From NCBI RefSeq assembly GCF_000482785.1, contig NZ_AXWS01000013.1, positions 600,440 through 664,439 on the forward strand: DNA of 64,000 bases. The letters run 5' to 3'. Of this stretch, positions 1-8,721 are shown piece after piece. The notes beneath the pieces were generated by a model that saw only the letters and a program-made list of their open reading frames with translations, was not told the origin of the DNA and made no database searches. Positions within the stretch are counted from its first letter, which is position 1, and every line of letters begins with the position of its first letter. Position numbers and translations under genes: made by a program. This stretch comes from Derxia gummosa DSM 723 (GTDB lineage Bacteria > Pseudomonadota > Gammaproteobacteria > Burkholderiales > Burkholderiaceae_E).

Positions 1-157
1 GGGCCGGGGCATGAGCAGCTGGCTAGTCGAGGCCGACCGCGCGGCGCGGTGGCGACATTGCTGGCGGAGGCGGCGCCGCCGACGGGCGCAAACGCCACGA
101 CGGTGCCGGGAAAGTGAAATCGGTCAGGACTTTATTGAGAACAATTCTTGTTCGCAA
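1..157. other. Left-edge stretch, no firm gene
   Basis: No gene can be firmly assigned here. On the plus strand one frame is open from base 1 to a TGA at 115-117 and would give a 38-residue tail ending VPGK. Its third codon positions are mostly G or C, so it could be the 3' end of a gene starting outside the window, but nothing in it is recognisable. Confidence 0.3.
139..153. promoter_or_regulatory. Inverted repeat GAACAA-N3-TTGTTC
   Basis: A perfect 6-bp inverted repeat with a 3-nt centre lies about 100 bp upstream of the TonB receptor start and just ahead of the Fur-box-like site. It may be part of the same control region. No specific regulator is recognised for it. Confidence 0.35.
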
Positions 158-176
158 GATGAGAAACATTATTATC
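158..176. promoter_or_regulatory. Fur-box-like site
   Basis: GATGAGAAACATTATTATC matches 13 of 19 positions of the classical Fur consensus GATAATGATAATCATTATC. It lies about 80 bp before the receptor start in an AT-richer patch. Iron repression of the receptor and the following MFS gene is inferred from this site only. Confidence 0.5.
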
Positions 177-254
177 CGTGACCCATTACCGCTTCTTCCG
201 GTCAGCCAGACGCCAGCCGGGCGGATTTCCGCTTTCCCCCAACTGGAGTCGATC

Positions 255-2213
255 GTGTCGCCGCATCTTTCCTGTCCTGCCCAATTTCCCGCGCTGCTGC
301 CGCGCGTGCTCGCGCTGTCGGTCGCGCTGGCCTGCGCCGCCGCCAATGCCGAGACCGCCACCGACGAGGTGCGGCTCGATCCGGTGACCGTCACCGCCGA
401 GCGCGGCAGCGACACCAACACCGTCGTGCGCGCCAAGCGCATCGAGCTGGAGCAGGCCACCAGCATCCAGGAGCTGTTCAAGCAGATGCCCGAGGTGAGC
501 GTGGGCGGCGGCGGTGGCCTGCCGGTAGCGCAGAAGGTGTATGTGCGAGGCATCAATGAACGCATGCTCGCCACCACCATCGACGGCGCGACCCAGCCCG
601 AGGCGCCCTATCACCACACCGGCCAGCTGCTGCTCGACCCCGATCTCATCAAGCGGCTGGAGGTCGAGGCCGGCACCGGCGCGGCCACCGCCGGCCCGGG
701 CGCGCTTGCCGGCGCGCTGCGCGTGACGACCAAGTCGGCCGCCGACCTGCTGCGCCCGGGCGAACGGGCCGGCGCCATCCTCAAGGCCGGCTGGCAGAGC
801 GTGAACGACGGCCGCAAGTTCGCGGCCACGGTGTTCGGCGCGCCGGTGGACGGGCTCGACGTGGTCGCCAACCTGTCGAAGCTCAAGACCTCCGAATACA
901 AGGACGGCAATGGCAGCGAGGTGCCCAACACCGCGAGCGATGTCGAGCACGAGTTCGTCAAGTTCGGCCTCGGCGGCAAGGGCGAGCATCGCGCCGCCCT
1001 GTCCTATGAGCATTACGAGGACGAGGGCATCCGCAGCCAGCGCACCAACATGCTGCCGATCCCGATCAACCCCGCGCAGCGCCAGCGCGCGAAGCGCGAA
1101 TCGGTCGTCGCCAACTACGACTGGGTGCCCGGCAACGACCTGCTGCGCGTGCATGCGACGGCCTATTTCAACGACAACAGCGTCGCCATCGCCCAGGACA
1201 AGCCGACGCCCGAGACCATGGGCGTGCGCAGCACCGGCTTCAACCTCGACAACGTGTCGAAGTTCGGCATGCACAAGCTCACCACCGGCCTCAACTGGCG
1301 CCGCGACACCGGCTATCTCTACGCCACCGACGAGAACTGGAAGGACGAGTCGGCCAGCGTCGCGGGCCTGTTCGCGCAGGACGACATCGCGCTCGCCGAC
1401 GCCTGGCAGGCCCAGATCGGCCTGCGCTGGGACCGCTACCGCTACACCGACATCGAGTCGCGCGACTTCGGCTCGTCGGGCTTCTCGCCCTCGGGCAGCC
1501 TGGTGTGGAGCCCGCTCGATTCGCTCGACCTGCGGCTGAGCCATGCGCGCGCGCTGCGCGGCGTGGGCGTGATCGAGCCCTATCTCAAGGCCTTCCAGAC
1601 CAACGCCGCCAACCTCGAGGCCGAGAAGGCGCGCAACACCGAACTCAGCGCGCGCTGGCATGACGCCGGCTGGGCCGCGACGGCGGGCGTGTTCCGCCAG
1701 CGCATCGACAACTACATCGGCTATGACGACGCGCGCCAGAACCTCGGCGACGTGCGCGTGACCGGCGCCAACGCGAGCCTCGGCTACACCGCCGCCGACT
1801 GGTCGGCCAGCGCCGGCGTGTCGCAGGCGCGGCCCACGCTCAACGGCACGCCGCTGTCCGACGGCGACGCCTTCCTGCTCGGCAGCGCGACCGGCCGCAC
1901 CTGGGTCGCGCAGTTCGACCAGAACCTGCCGCGCTGGAACGCGCGCGCCGGCCTCACGGGCCGCGCCGTGGGCCGGCTCACGCGCGTGCCCGACGGCAAT
2001 CCGCAGAAGGCCGGCTACGTGCTGCTTGATGCCTATGCGCAATGGCTGCCGACCGGGCGCGACGACTGGAGCATCACGCTCACGGTCAAGAACCTGCTCG
2101 ACCACTTCCACTACGACCAGACGACCTACGGCTACAACCCGCGCTGGGGCAGCATCGCCGGCCTGCCCGAGCCGGGCCGCGATGTGCGCGTGACCTTGGC
2201 CTGGCGTCTCTGA
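255..2213 (+). CDS. TonB-dependent outer membrane receptor
   Basis: Outer membrane receptor of about 652 residues, probably for an iron chelate. The GTG at 255 is preferred over the upstream ATG at 114 because it starts directly at a signal peptide: basic N-terminus, hydrophobic stretch LALSVALACAAANA, then the mature protein. A TonB box-like stretch (DPVTVTAERG) follows, then a plug domain with the VYVRGINERM segment, then a beta-barrel ending in aromatic/basic TLAWRL, as expected for barrel assembly. The 19-bp site upstream resembles a Fur box. A transporter of the MFS type follows 16 bp downstream and is probably co-transcribed. The substrate cannot be read from the sequence. Confidence 0.88.
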   Translation: MSPHLSCPAQFPALLPRVLALSVALACAAANAETATDEVRLDPVTVTAERGSDTNTVVRAKRIELEQATSIQELFKQMPEVSVGGGGGLPVAQKVYVRGINERMLATTIDGATQPEAPYHHTGQLLLDPDLIKRLEVEAGTGAATAGPGALAGALRVTTKSAADLLRPGERAGAILKAGWQSVNDGRKFAATVFGAPVDGLDVVANLSKLKTSEYKDGNGSEVPNTASDVEHEFVKFGLGGKGEHRAALSYEHYEDEGIRSQRTNMLPIPINPAQRQRAKRESVVANYDWVPGNDLLRVHATAYFNDNSVAIAQDKPTPETMGVRSTGFNLDNVSKFGMHKLTTGLNWRRDTGYLYATDENWKDESASVAGLFAQDDIALADAWQAQIGLRWDRYRYTDIESRDFGSSGFSPSGSLVWSPLDSLDLRLSHARALRGVGVIEPYLKAFQTNAANLEAEKARNTELSARWHDAGWAATAGVFRQRIDNYIGYDDARQNLGDVRVTGANASLGYTAADWSASAGVSQARPTLNGTPLSDGDAFLLGSATGRTWVAQFDQNLPRWNARAGLTGRAVGRLTRVPDGNPQKAGYVLLDAYAQWLPTGRDDWSITLTVKNLLDHFHYDQTTYGYNPRWGSIAGLPEPGRDVRVTLAWRL

Positions 2214-2229
2214 GGCCGGGAGCGCGATC

Positions 2230-3438
2230 GTGACGATGCGGCTTCCGATGACGGTGGGCGAGGGTGCGACGCGGCCGGGGCCGGGCGTCGCCGGCCTCGC
2301 GCTGGCGGTGCAGTTCGTCTGCCTGCTCGACTTCATGGCGGTGCTGCCGCTCGGCGCCGATCTGGCGCGGGCGCTCGGTTTTCCGGCCGCGCGGGCGGGC
2401 GCGCTGTCGCTCGCCTACACGGCGGGATCGGTGCTGGCCGGGCTGGTCGCGCTGGGCCGGCTCGACCGGCATGCGCGCCGGCCGGCGCTGGTCGCCTGCC
2501 TGGCCGGCTTCGCGCTCGCCACCTTCGCAAGCGCTTGCAGCAATGGCTTCGGCGGCCTGCTCGCGGCCCGGGCGCTGACCGGCCTGTGCGCCGGTCCGTC
2601 GATGGCGCTGGCGATGGCGGTGCTCATCGACCACACGCCGCCGCAGGCGCGTGGCCGCGCGATCGGGCGGGCGATGACGGCCTTCCCGCTCGCGGTGGTG
2701 CTGGGCGTGCCGGCCTCGCTCGAAGCCGCGCGCTGGGGCGACTGGCGCACGCCGCTGCTGGTGCTCACGGCGCTGGCGGCGACGGTGACGCTGCTGGCCT
2801 GGCGGGTGACGCCGCCGGGCGCGGCGCCGGCGGATACCGCCGTGTCGGCGCGGACGCTGATGGCGCGGCCGGCGGTGCGGCTTGCCTGCGCGCTGCAAGG
2901 CGCGGCGGCGTTCTCGACCTTTCTGGTGGTGCCGCAGTACTCGGCCTGGCTGCTGCTCAATCTCGGCTTTCCGCGCGACCGGCTCGGGCTGCTCTACACG
3001 GCGGGCGGCGTCGGCGCGCTGCTCGCCGTGCGCGGCCTCGGGGCGCTGGCCGATCGCATCGGCGCCGCCCGCGCGGCGCTGATCGGCAGCGGCGGCTTCG
3101 TCGCGGGCCTCGTGGTGTTCGGCGCCCAGGCCGCGGGCTGGCCGGCCTGGGCGGTGCTGCCGCCCTTCGTCGCGCTGATGGCCGGCAACGCGGCGCGCAA
3201 CGTCTGCCTCGGCGCGGCCACCAGCCATGTGCCGTCGCCGCGCGAGCGGGCCGGCTTCATGAGCCTGCAAGGGCTTGCGCAGGACGCCGGCATGGGGCTC
3301 GCCGCCGGCGCGGGCTGCCTGCTGCTCGGCGAGGACGCGGCCGGCCGGCTCACCGGCGCGCTGCCGCTCGCGGCGCTGGCGGGCGCGATCGCGCTGCTGC
3401 TGCCGTGGTGGATGACGCGGCTGCCGCGCCCCGCGTGA
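2230..3438 (+). CDS. MFS transporter, 12-TM type
   Basis: A 402-residue integral membrane protein with alternating hydrophobic segments typical of 12-helix major facilitator proteins; the two halves are separated near residue 200. The GTG at 2230 is used as the start; ATG codons at 2236 and 2248 are alternatives. It follows the TonB receptor by 16 bp, so a role in moving the same ligand (siderophore or iron chelate) across the inner membrane, or exporting one, is plausible but inferred. It carries one exact copy (2527) and one near copy (3267) of the GCAAGCGCTTGC palindrome. Confidence 0.8.
   Translation: MTMRLPMTVGEGATRPGPGVAGLALAVQFVCLLDFMAVLPLGADLARALGFPAARAGALSLAYTAGSVLAGLVALGRLDRHARRPALVACLAGFALATFASACSNGFGGLLAARALTGLCAGPSMALAMAVLIDHTPPQARGRAIGRAMTAFPLAVVLGVPASLEAARWGDWRTPLLVLTALAATVTLLAWRVTPPGAAPADTAVSARTLMARPAVRLACALQGAAAFSTFLVVPQYSAWLLLNLGFPRDRLGLLYTAGGVGALLAVRGLGALADRIGAARAALIGSGGFVAGLVVFGAQAAGWPAWAVLPPFVALMAGNAARNVCLGAATSHVPSPRERAGFMSLQGLAQDAGMGLAAGAGCLLLGEDAAGRLTGALPLAALAGAIALLLPWWMTRLPRPA
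2527..2538. repeat. Iterated palindrome GCAAGCGCTTGC, copy 1
   Basis: Exact 12-bp palindrome inside the MFS gene, read as codons GCA AGC GCT TGC (phase 1). A one-mismatch copy, GCAAGGGCTTGC, lies at 3267-3278 in the same gene. Confidence 0.8.
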
Positions 3439-3870
3439 TCGCCAGCGCCAGTGCCGCCAGGCCCGCCGCCACGCCGAAGCTCGCATGCAGCCCGGCCGCG
3501 ATGGCGCCGGGCGGCGCGGCCGCGATGTCGGCGCCGCCCGCGCCGAGCGCGAACACCGCGCCGATGGCCGACGCGCCGGTGACAAGGCCGAGATTGCGCG
3601 CAAGCGTCAGCAGCCCCGACACGAGACCGCGCCGCTTGGCCGCGACGCCCGTCATCACGGCGGTGTTGTTGGCCGCCTGGAACAGCGCATGGCCGGCACG
3701 CCCGCGAGCGCCGCGACCACCGGGCCGCAGGCCATCGTCAGCCCGGCGCTGGCGGCATCGAGGCCGAGCGCGCCCCGGAGGTAGAACGGCCCGACCACGA
3801 GCGTCGCCATCAACCCGCGGCGATCGCCAGCCGCTGGCTGCGGAATTTGGTCGCGCAGTCATGACGGCGA
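3432..3870 (-). pseudogene. MFS transporter remnant (frameshifts and internal deletion)
   Basis: Pieces of an MFS drug-exporter-like protein can be read on the minus strand, but not in one frame. FRSQRLAIAAG appears first. A one-base shift then gives MATLVVGPFYLRGALGLDAA and TMACGPVVAALAGVPA. A further break then gives GHALFQAANNTAVM, RRGLVSGLLTLARNLGLVTG and ASAIGAVFALGAGG. The segment expected between PVVAALAG and LFQAANN is missing, so there is an internal deletion as well as two frame changes. The 5' part of the gene is absent. The remnant abuts the 3' end of the intact MFS gene on the other strand. Confidence 0.75.
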
Positions 3871-3874
3871 CGTG

Positions 3875-4065
3875 GTGGCCATGGCGTGGCGCTCGGCTGG
3901 GGGCTGCTGGTGCAGGGCTATCTGGATGACGGCTCGCTCGTGCGGCTGGGCGATACCGAGGTGACGGCCGAGGGTCGCTACAACGTGGTGGTCCCGCTGC
4001 GGCGCAAGCCGAACGCGCTGCGCGACCTGTTCGTCGAATGGCTGGCGGAGCGCCCGAGCCGGTGA
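3875..4065 (+). pseudogene. LysR-type regulator, 3' remnant
   Basis: The frame ending at TGA 4063-4065 reads GHGVALGWGLLVQGYLDDGS and then a tail ending in FVEWLAERPSR. This is the typical last 60 residues of a GcvA-like LysR effector domain, close in style to the end of the intact LysR protein at 39065-40009 (GHGVALGWAPLVDDLVARGE). No helix-turn-helix part or start is present. It is a truncated leftover next to the MFS remnant, so the stretch 3432-4065 looks like gene debris. Confidence 0.65.
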
Positions 4066-4087
4066 ACGGGCGCGCGACGCCGTGCCG

Positions 4088-5476
4088 TCAGCTCGCGCGC
4101 ATGCGCCGGTGCGCATGCCAGGCGCCGGCCAGCGCCGCCGCCGGCAGCAGCCAGGGCAGGCGCGCACCCCAGCCATCCACCTCGCCCGCGAGCACGTCGA
4201 AGTGCAGTGCCGCGAGCAGCGTCACCGCCGCGAAGGCCGCCGCCGACAGCGCGGCACAGACCGTCGTGCCCGGCCGCCCGCCGCCGCGCGCCACATGGCG
4301 CAGCGCCGCGAGCGCCGCCAGCGCCATGAGCGCGAGGATGCCGAGCGTGCCCAGCGCCGACAGCAGCGTGAACATGCCCAGCACCGGATCGGCACCGGCG
4401 AGCGCGAAGCCGCCGATCACCACCAGCGCGCTCAGGCTCTGCGCGAGCGAACCCGCATGCGGGCTGCCGTGGCGCGGATGCGCGCGCCCGAGCGCCGCCG
4501 GCAGCAGCCGCGCCCGCCCGAGCGCGAACAGGTAGCGCGCCACCGCGTTGTGGAAGGCCAGCAGGCTGGCCCAGATGCTCGTGAGATAGAGCCCGCGCAG
4601 CAGCATGGGCAGCGCGCCGCCCGCGTACTCGGCCGCGAGCGTGAACAGCAGCTCGGTCGGATCGCCGAGCGCGCCGAGCCGCGCGGCCACCCTGCCGGCG
4701 CCGAGGCCCGCCACCACGGCCCAGGACGTGAAGCCGTAGAAGCCGCCGATCAGCAGCACCGAGCCCCAGGTGGCGAGCGGCACGCCGCGCGCCGGATCGC
4801 GCGCCTCCTCGGCATAGAGCGCCGCGCCCTCGAAGCCGATGAAGCAGGCGAAGCACAGCATCAGCGCGATCGCGGGCGAGCCGCCGAGCGCCAGTGCCGG
4901 CGTGAAAGCGCTCGCATCCAGCCCGTCGGCGCCGCCGGCCCGCACGATGGCGAGGTCGAGCGCGATCACCGCGAGGTATTCGGCGCCGACCAGCAGGCCG
5001 AGCACGCGCGCCGACAGATCGGCGCGGCGCCAGCCGAACAGCGCCACGCCGGCCCAGGCGCCGAGCGCCGGCAGCCACCACGGCAGGTCGTGGCGGGGCA
5101 GCAGCAGCGCGCGCACCGCCGCGCCGAACAGCCCGTAGAGGCTGGCCTGCATCGCGTCATAGGCGAGCAGCGCGAGCGCGCCGGCCGCGCCGGCCCAGCG
5201 CCGGCCGAGGCCGCGCTCGGCAAACGCATAGAAGCCGCCGGCACCCGGCAGGTCGAGCGCCATCGCGGTGTAGGCCGTCGCGAACACGAGCAGCACGGCG
5301 GTTGCCAGCACGAACATCGCGGGCAGGCCCGCGCCGTTGCCGAACAGCATCGCGACCGGCACGCCGCCGGCCGTGGCCACGAGCGGACCCGAGGCCGAGA
5401 TGACGAAGAAGGCGATCGCGCAGGCGCCGAGATTGCCGCGTCGCGGCGGCGGGCTGGGAGGAGAGGTGGCGGGCAT
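4088..5476 (-). CDS. APC-family amino acid/amine permease
   Basis: A 462-residue inner membrane protein with about 12 hydrophobic segments. The N-terminal helix ISASGPLVATAGG and the FIGFEGAALYAEEARDPARG segment are typical of APC-superfamily amino acid and amine permeases. It reads away from a cytochrome c gene 123 bp upstream, and that gene's promoter region carries the 18-bp element also found before the aau operon. Transport of an amine or of a product of amine oxidation is therefore inferred; the substrate is not visible in the sequence. Confidence 0.82.
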   Translation of the reverse strand: MPATSPPSPPPRRGNLGACAIAFFVISASGPLVATAGGVPVAMLFGNGAGLPAMFVLATAVLLVFATAYTAMALDLPGAGGFYAFAERGLGRRWAGAAGALALLAYDAMQASLYGLFGAAVRALLLPRHDLPWWLPALGAWAGVALFGWRRADLSARVLGLLVGAEYLAVIALDLAIVRAGGADGLDASAFTPALALGGSPAIALMLCFACFIGFEGAALYAEEARDPARGVPLATWGSVLLIGGFYGFTSWAVVAGLGAGRVAARLGALGDPTELLFTLAAEYAGGALPMLLRGLYLTSIWASLLAFHNAVARYLFALGRARLLPAALGRAHPRHGSPHAGSLAQSLSALVVIGGFALAGADPVLGMFTLLSALGTLGILALMALAALAALRHVARGGGRPGTTVCAALSAAAFAAVTLLAALHFDVLAGEVDGWGARLPWLLPAAALAGAWHAHRRMRAS

Positions 5477-5599
5477 CGGCGGCGAAGAGGCGGTGGACGC
5501 CTGCGTTTGCCATGAAGCGGCGCGGCTGTCATCCGCGCGCCGCCGCGCGGGCCGGGGTGGGCGCCGGCCCGGGTCGAGCTTCGTCGTCGTCGCGCGTGT

Positions 5600-6064
5600 T
5601 CAGCGCGGCGCGGCCTTGAGCAGCACCGCGCGCAGGGCGCGGTTGTCGGCGGGCGTGGGCTTGCGGGCACGGGCGGCGTCGATGTCGGCGGCACCGAGGT
5701 CGAAGCCGGCGGGTGCGTCGTTCAGGCCGGTGGTCACGTAGCGCAGGATGGCCGCGAGCTCCTCGCTCGCATGCGTGCCGAACACCGGCATCACGCCGTT
5801 GTAGGTCTCGCCGTCGGCGGCGCGGATCGGACCGTTGAGGCCGCCCGCGACGATCTGCGCGAAGTAGGTCGCGGCCTGGGGCGAGGCGAGATGGCGGTCG
5901 AGCGCGCGGGCGAGCGGCGGCGCGACGCCGGGCACGCCGGCGCCGCCCGCGCCGTGGCAGGCGATGCAGTTGGCCTCGAATGCGGCCTTGCCGTCGAGGT
6001 CGGCATGGGCGGGCAGGGTGGCGAGCGCGAGACTGGCGAGGACGAGGGCGCGGCGGAAGGTCAT
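5600..6064 (-). CDS. Periplasmic monohaem cytochrome c
   Basis: A 154-residue secreted class I cytochrome c. A signal peptide (MTFRRALVLASLALATLPAHA) is followed by the haem-binding CIACH motif at residues 33-37 and a likely distal ligand Met92 in NGVMPVFG. It probably carries electrons in the periplasm. Context suggests service to the amine dehydrogenase at 15.5-18.9 kb, because both promoter regions share CGTTAGCCGAAATCGGCA-type sites. It is divergent from the AraC-family gene. It has one haem only, so it is not a MauG-type dihaem enzyme. Confidence 0.88.
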   Translation of the reverse strand: MTFRRALVLASLALATLPAHADLDGKAAFEANCIACHGAGGAGVPGVAPPLARALDRHLASPQAATYFAQIVAGGLNGPIRAADGETYNGVMPVFGTHASEELAAILRYVTTGLNDAPAGFDLGAADIDAARARKPTPADNRALRAVLLKAAPR

Positions 6065-6146
6065 GGCGTGCGGGCGGAGATCGGGCGAGTTGACGGGGAC
6101 CGGGCGGTGCTCGGCCGGCCGAGTGTCGGCAGCCGCGCCGGCCGCG

Positions 6147-6165
6147 CGTTAGCCGCGATTGGCAG
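6147..6165 (+). promoter_or_regulatory. Shared element, copy 1
   Basis: CGTTAGCCGCGATTGGCAG lies 83 bp upstream of the cytochrome c start. It matches the element before aauB (18945) at 16 of 19 positions and has the same orientation and a similar distance relative to its minus-strand gene. Confidence 0.6.
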
Positions 6166-6197
6166 CGCGCAAGCCGTCGCGCCGCACCGCGCGCCGA

Positions 6198-6216
6198 TTG
6201 CCGATTTCGGCTAACG
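6198..6216 (-). promoter_or_regulatory. Shared element, copy 2 (inverted)
   Basis: Read on the minus strand this is CGTTAGCCGAAATCGGCAA, identical over 18 bases to the element before aauB. With copy 1 it forms a widely spaced inverted pair between the cytochrome c and AraC-family genes. Confidence 0.65.
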
Positions 6217-6559
6217 AGGGCGCGCGCGATTGCGGCAGGCTCGCCGCTGCGGCAATTGCCGGATTGGCAAGACGCGAAATGAATTGCGCCGAATGCATTT
6301 GCCATCGATGAATAACGGGCGACGTCGAGCGCCGAATCAATTCGCTTGCCGGGCCGGTCAGCCGATTGCCGGCGTGAATGTCGCGGGCCATGCCTTCCCG
6401 CGGTGCGCCTTGCTTCAAGCCTGGGCGCGGCGGGTTTCGCGTGGCGGAATCAGGCGTAATTGAATCTGAAATTGAAAGCCGTCCGATAGCGGAATGGCCG
6501 ATTTGTCAATTGGTGCGGCAATTGCATTGACGGGGCAATCCGATTGTTCCCGCACCGCA
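6217..6559. other. Divergent control region, cytochrome c / AraC regulator
   Basis: The stretch between the cytochrome c start (6064) and the regulator start (6560) has no convincing gene apart from a possible 22-codon N-terminal extension of the regulator from 6494. It is much richer in AATTG and GATTGCC-type words than the flanking genes. A degenerate partial copy of the shared element (GCCGGATTGGCAAG) is near 6255. Promoters for both directions are expected here but no good -35/-10 pair could be fixed. Confidence 0.5.
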
Positions 6560-7600
6560 ATGAACGCCACTTCCGCCATTCATGCCAATTCGCTTCGCGC
6601 GACGCCGATTCCGGCGCTCGCGCCCGATTGCCTGATCCGTTCGGGCGAGTTCTTCGAGGCCAACAGCTCCTGTGCCTTCGACGGCTGGGAACTGGAATAC
6701 GACCAGCTCACCGCCGGCCGCTTCGTGAGCCAGTCGCGCGAGCTGCGCGTCGGGTCGGTGCAGATCTTCACCGAATCGACCAACGCGGTGCTCGGCGAGC
6801 GCGGCTGCGGACCGGCCGGCGACATCGTGTTCGGCTTTCCGCTCGGCTTCGCCGGCAGCGACGAGAGCCTGCTGAACGGCCGGCGCTGGGGGCGCGGGAC
6901 GCTGCCGATCTTTCGCGGCGGGGTCGAGATCGAAGGCGTGCTGCCGCCGATGGATCTGCTGGTCGTGAGCGTGCGCGGCGAGGCGCTGGCCGATTACGCC
7001 TGGGTCATGAGCCGGCTCAGCACCACGCACTGGCTCGGCGGCAGCCGCATCGCGCTGGTCGAGGACGAGACGCTGGTGCGCACGGCGGGCGAGAGCATCG
7101 CGGCGGCGGCGCAGGCGCTGTTCGACCAGCCGGGGCGGCTGCGCAACGCGCATGCGCGCGTGGAAGTGGAGCAGGCGGTGCTCGGCGCGCTGATGCCGAT
7201 CGTCGAGCAGTCGGTCGGGCTGCCGGAGTTCGCGCCGGCCGACATCAACCGCACCCAGGTCGTGAAGCGGGCGCGCGATTTCGCGCTCGGGCACCTCGAC
7301 GAGCCGGTGCAGATCATCGACGTGTGCCGGGCGCTGGGCGTGTCGCGGCGCACGCTCCAGTACTGCTTCGAGCAGGTGCTGGGGATGAATCCGCTCGCCT
7401 ATCTGCGCACGCTGAGGCTCAACGGCGCGCGGCGCGATCTGCTCGCGGGCGCGCACCGCGACGTGAAGGTGAGGGATGTGGTCGAGCGCTGGGGCTTCTG
7501 GCATCTGAGCCGCTTCAGCGCGGAGTACCGCGAGCTGTTCCACGAACTGCCGTCGGAGACGATCGCGGCGGCGCGCGGGGGGCTGGGGCTAGCGGCGTGA
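6560..7600 (+). CDS. AraC-family transcriptional regulator (EutR-like)
   Basis: A transcription factor of about 346 residues with a C-terminal double helix-turn-helix of the AraC type (ALGVSRRTLQYCFEQVLGMNPLAYLRTLRL, here split by its two helices; then VRDVVERWGFWHLSRFSAEY). The N-terminal part resembles the sensor half of ethanolamine-operon-type activators. The ATG at 6560 (MNATSAIHAN) is chosen; an in-frame ATG at 6494 would add 22 atypical residues. It is divergent from the cytochrome c/permease genes. The shared element in its own upstream region also precedes the aau operon, so it is the best candidate regulator of both (inference). Confidence 0.82.
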   Translation: MNATSAIHANSLRATPIPALAPDCLIRSGEFFEANSSCAFDGWELEYDQLTAGRFVSQSRELRVGSVQIFTESTNAVLGERGCGPAGDIVFGFPLGFAGSDESLLNGRRWGRGTLPIFRGGVEIEGVLPPMDLLVVSVRGEALADYAWVMSRLSTTHWLGGSRIALVEDETLVRTAGESIAAAAQALFDQPGRLRNAHARVEVEQAVLGALMPIVEQSVGLPEFAPADINRTQVVKRARDFALGHLDEPVQIIDVCRALGVSRRTLQYCFEQVLGMNPLAYLRTLRLNGARRDLLAGAHRDVKVRDVVERWGFWHLSRFSAEYRELFHELPSETIAAARGGLGLAA

Positions 7601-7871
7601 GTTGATGTTCGGGTGATGCGCGGCACGATCCGCCGGCTCGCGGCGCTGCTGCCCATCTGCGCGTCGTCGGTCGTCGTGAGCTGCGACACGGCCAAGTGGG
7701 GCGCATGCCGCGATCAGGCGTGCCGTTCCGGATCGGCGACATCCCGAGGCGCGGGCGCCACGACTATGCTGGCTGCGCGGGGTGGCACGGATTCGGGTCG
7801 CTCCGGTTCGCCGGAGGCGCCGCGTGGGCTGTCCGGCACCTATCGTTCCATTCGCGATTCGCCACTTCACC
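7601..7871. other. Spacer, nothing recognised
   Basis: 270 bases between the AraC-family gene and the lipoprotein gene. No gene, repeat or convincing promoter is seen. Confidence 0.5.
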
Positions 7872-8690
7872 ATGACGCCATTTCTCCGTCCCTCCAATGT
7901 CTTGCTGCCTCTTGCCGTGGCCACGCTGCTCGTCGGGTGCGCCACACAGCCGCCGCGGGCGGTCGCGCCCGATGCCATGGCCAGCATCAAGCGCCTCGGC
8001 GTCGTGTCGGTCGTGGCCGACCGGCTGGCGCGCAGCTATACGGGCCTGACCGTGTTCGGCAACGAGTACGACGACATCGACATCGCCTCCTGGCAACTCG
8101 ATGAACAGTACGAAGAGCAGCTCGGTACCGCATTGGCGGACAAGCGATCCATCACCTACGTGAAAGCGGTGCCGCCGAGAGACCGGTTCGCGCCGGCCAA
8201 CAAGCTCGAGCGTGCCTTCGCCAGCCATAACCAGGACTGGGAGGCGGTCGCACCGGCGGTGCTCGACTACTGTCGCGCCAATTCGCTCGACGCGGTGATG
8301 GTGCTGACCAAGGGGGAAACCCCGCAGCAGATGGCAAGTTCCACCAGCCAGCAGATGATGGGCCTGGGTGTGTACGCGCGTTCCGCGCCGCCCGTGCCAT
8401 GGAACACCAACAGCTCCATCGTCTACATGGTCGGCAAGCTGGGGCTGGTCGATTGCAAGAGCGGCAAGGCGCTCGCGGAGCGACGTGTCGTGATTGACGA
8501 CAGCGACATGAGCGCCTTCCTCGATCACCTCAGCACATTGCCGATTCGCCCGATCTCCACCGAGATCTCGCGCACGCCGAGCGGCAGCTGGTCCGAGGCG
8601 ACACGCGCGCAGTTGCGGGCCGAACTGCTCACCCTGCCCAAGCCGGCCTGGCCCACGACCATCAACGCGCTGTTCGCGGCCAAGCCCTGA
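7872..8690 (+). CDS. Putative lipoprotein, function unknown
   Basis: A 272-residue exported protein with a lipoprotein signal: hydrophobic core VLLPLAVATLLVGC with a lipobox (L-V-G-C) and lipidated Cys at about residue 20. The ATG at 7872 is chosen because it places the signal peptide at the N-terminus; upstream in-frame codons would add an arginine-rich stretch. The mature part has no recognised catalytic motif. It ends 31 bp from the 3' end of the convergent YCF48-like gene, so it is not part of the aau operon. GC is slightly lower than in the neighbours. Confidence 0.7.
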   Translation: MTPFLRPSNVLLPLAVATLLVGCATQPPRAVAPDAMASIKRLGVVSVVADRLARSYTGLTVFGNEYDDIDIASWQLDEQYEEQLGTALADKRSITYVKAVPPRDRFAPANKLERAFASHNQDWEAVAPAVLDYCRANSLDAVMVLTKGETPQQMASSTSQQMMGLGVYARSAPPVPWNTNSSIVYMVGKLGLVDCKSGKALAERRVVIDDSDMSAFLDHLSTLPIRPISTEISRTPSGSWSEATRAQLRAELLTLPKPAWPTTINALFAAKP

Positions 8691-8721
8691 TCGCGGGCGG
8701 ACGGCGGCGATGCCGGTGTCC

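Noticed and set aside
186..2336. Very long open frame on the minus strand opposite the TonB receptor (also similar ones at 2086-3603, 4082-5515, 8710-10662, 32603-34921)
   Set aside because: Low-complexity Ala/Arg/Gly-rich translations with no domain; they arise because the opposite strand of GC-rich coding DNA has few stop codons.
5600..6064. Cytochrome as a MauG-like TTQ maturation enzyme
   Set aside because: Only one CxxCH motif and 154 residues; MauG proteins carry two haems and are over twice as long.
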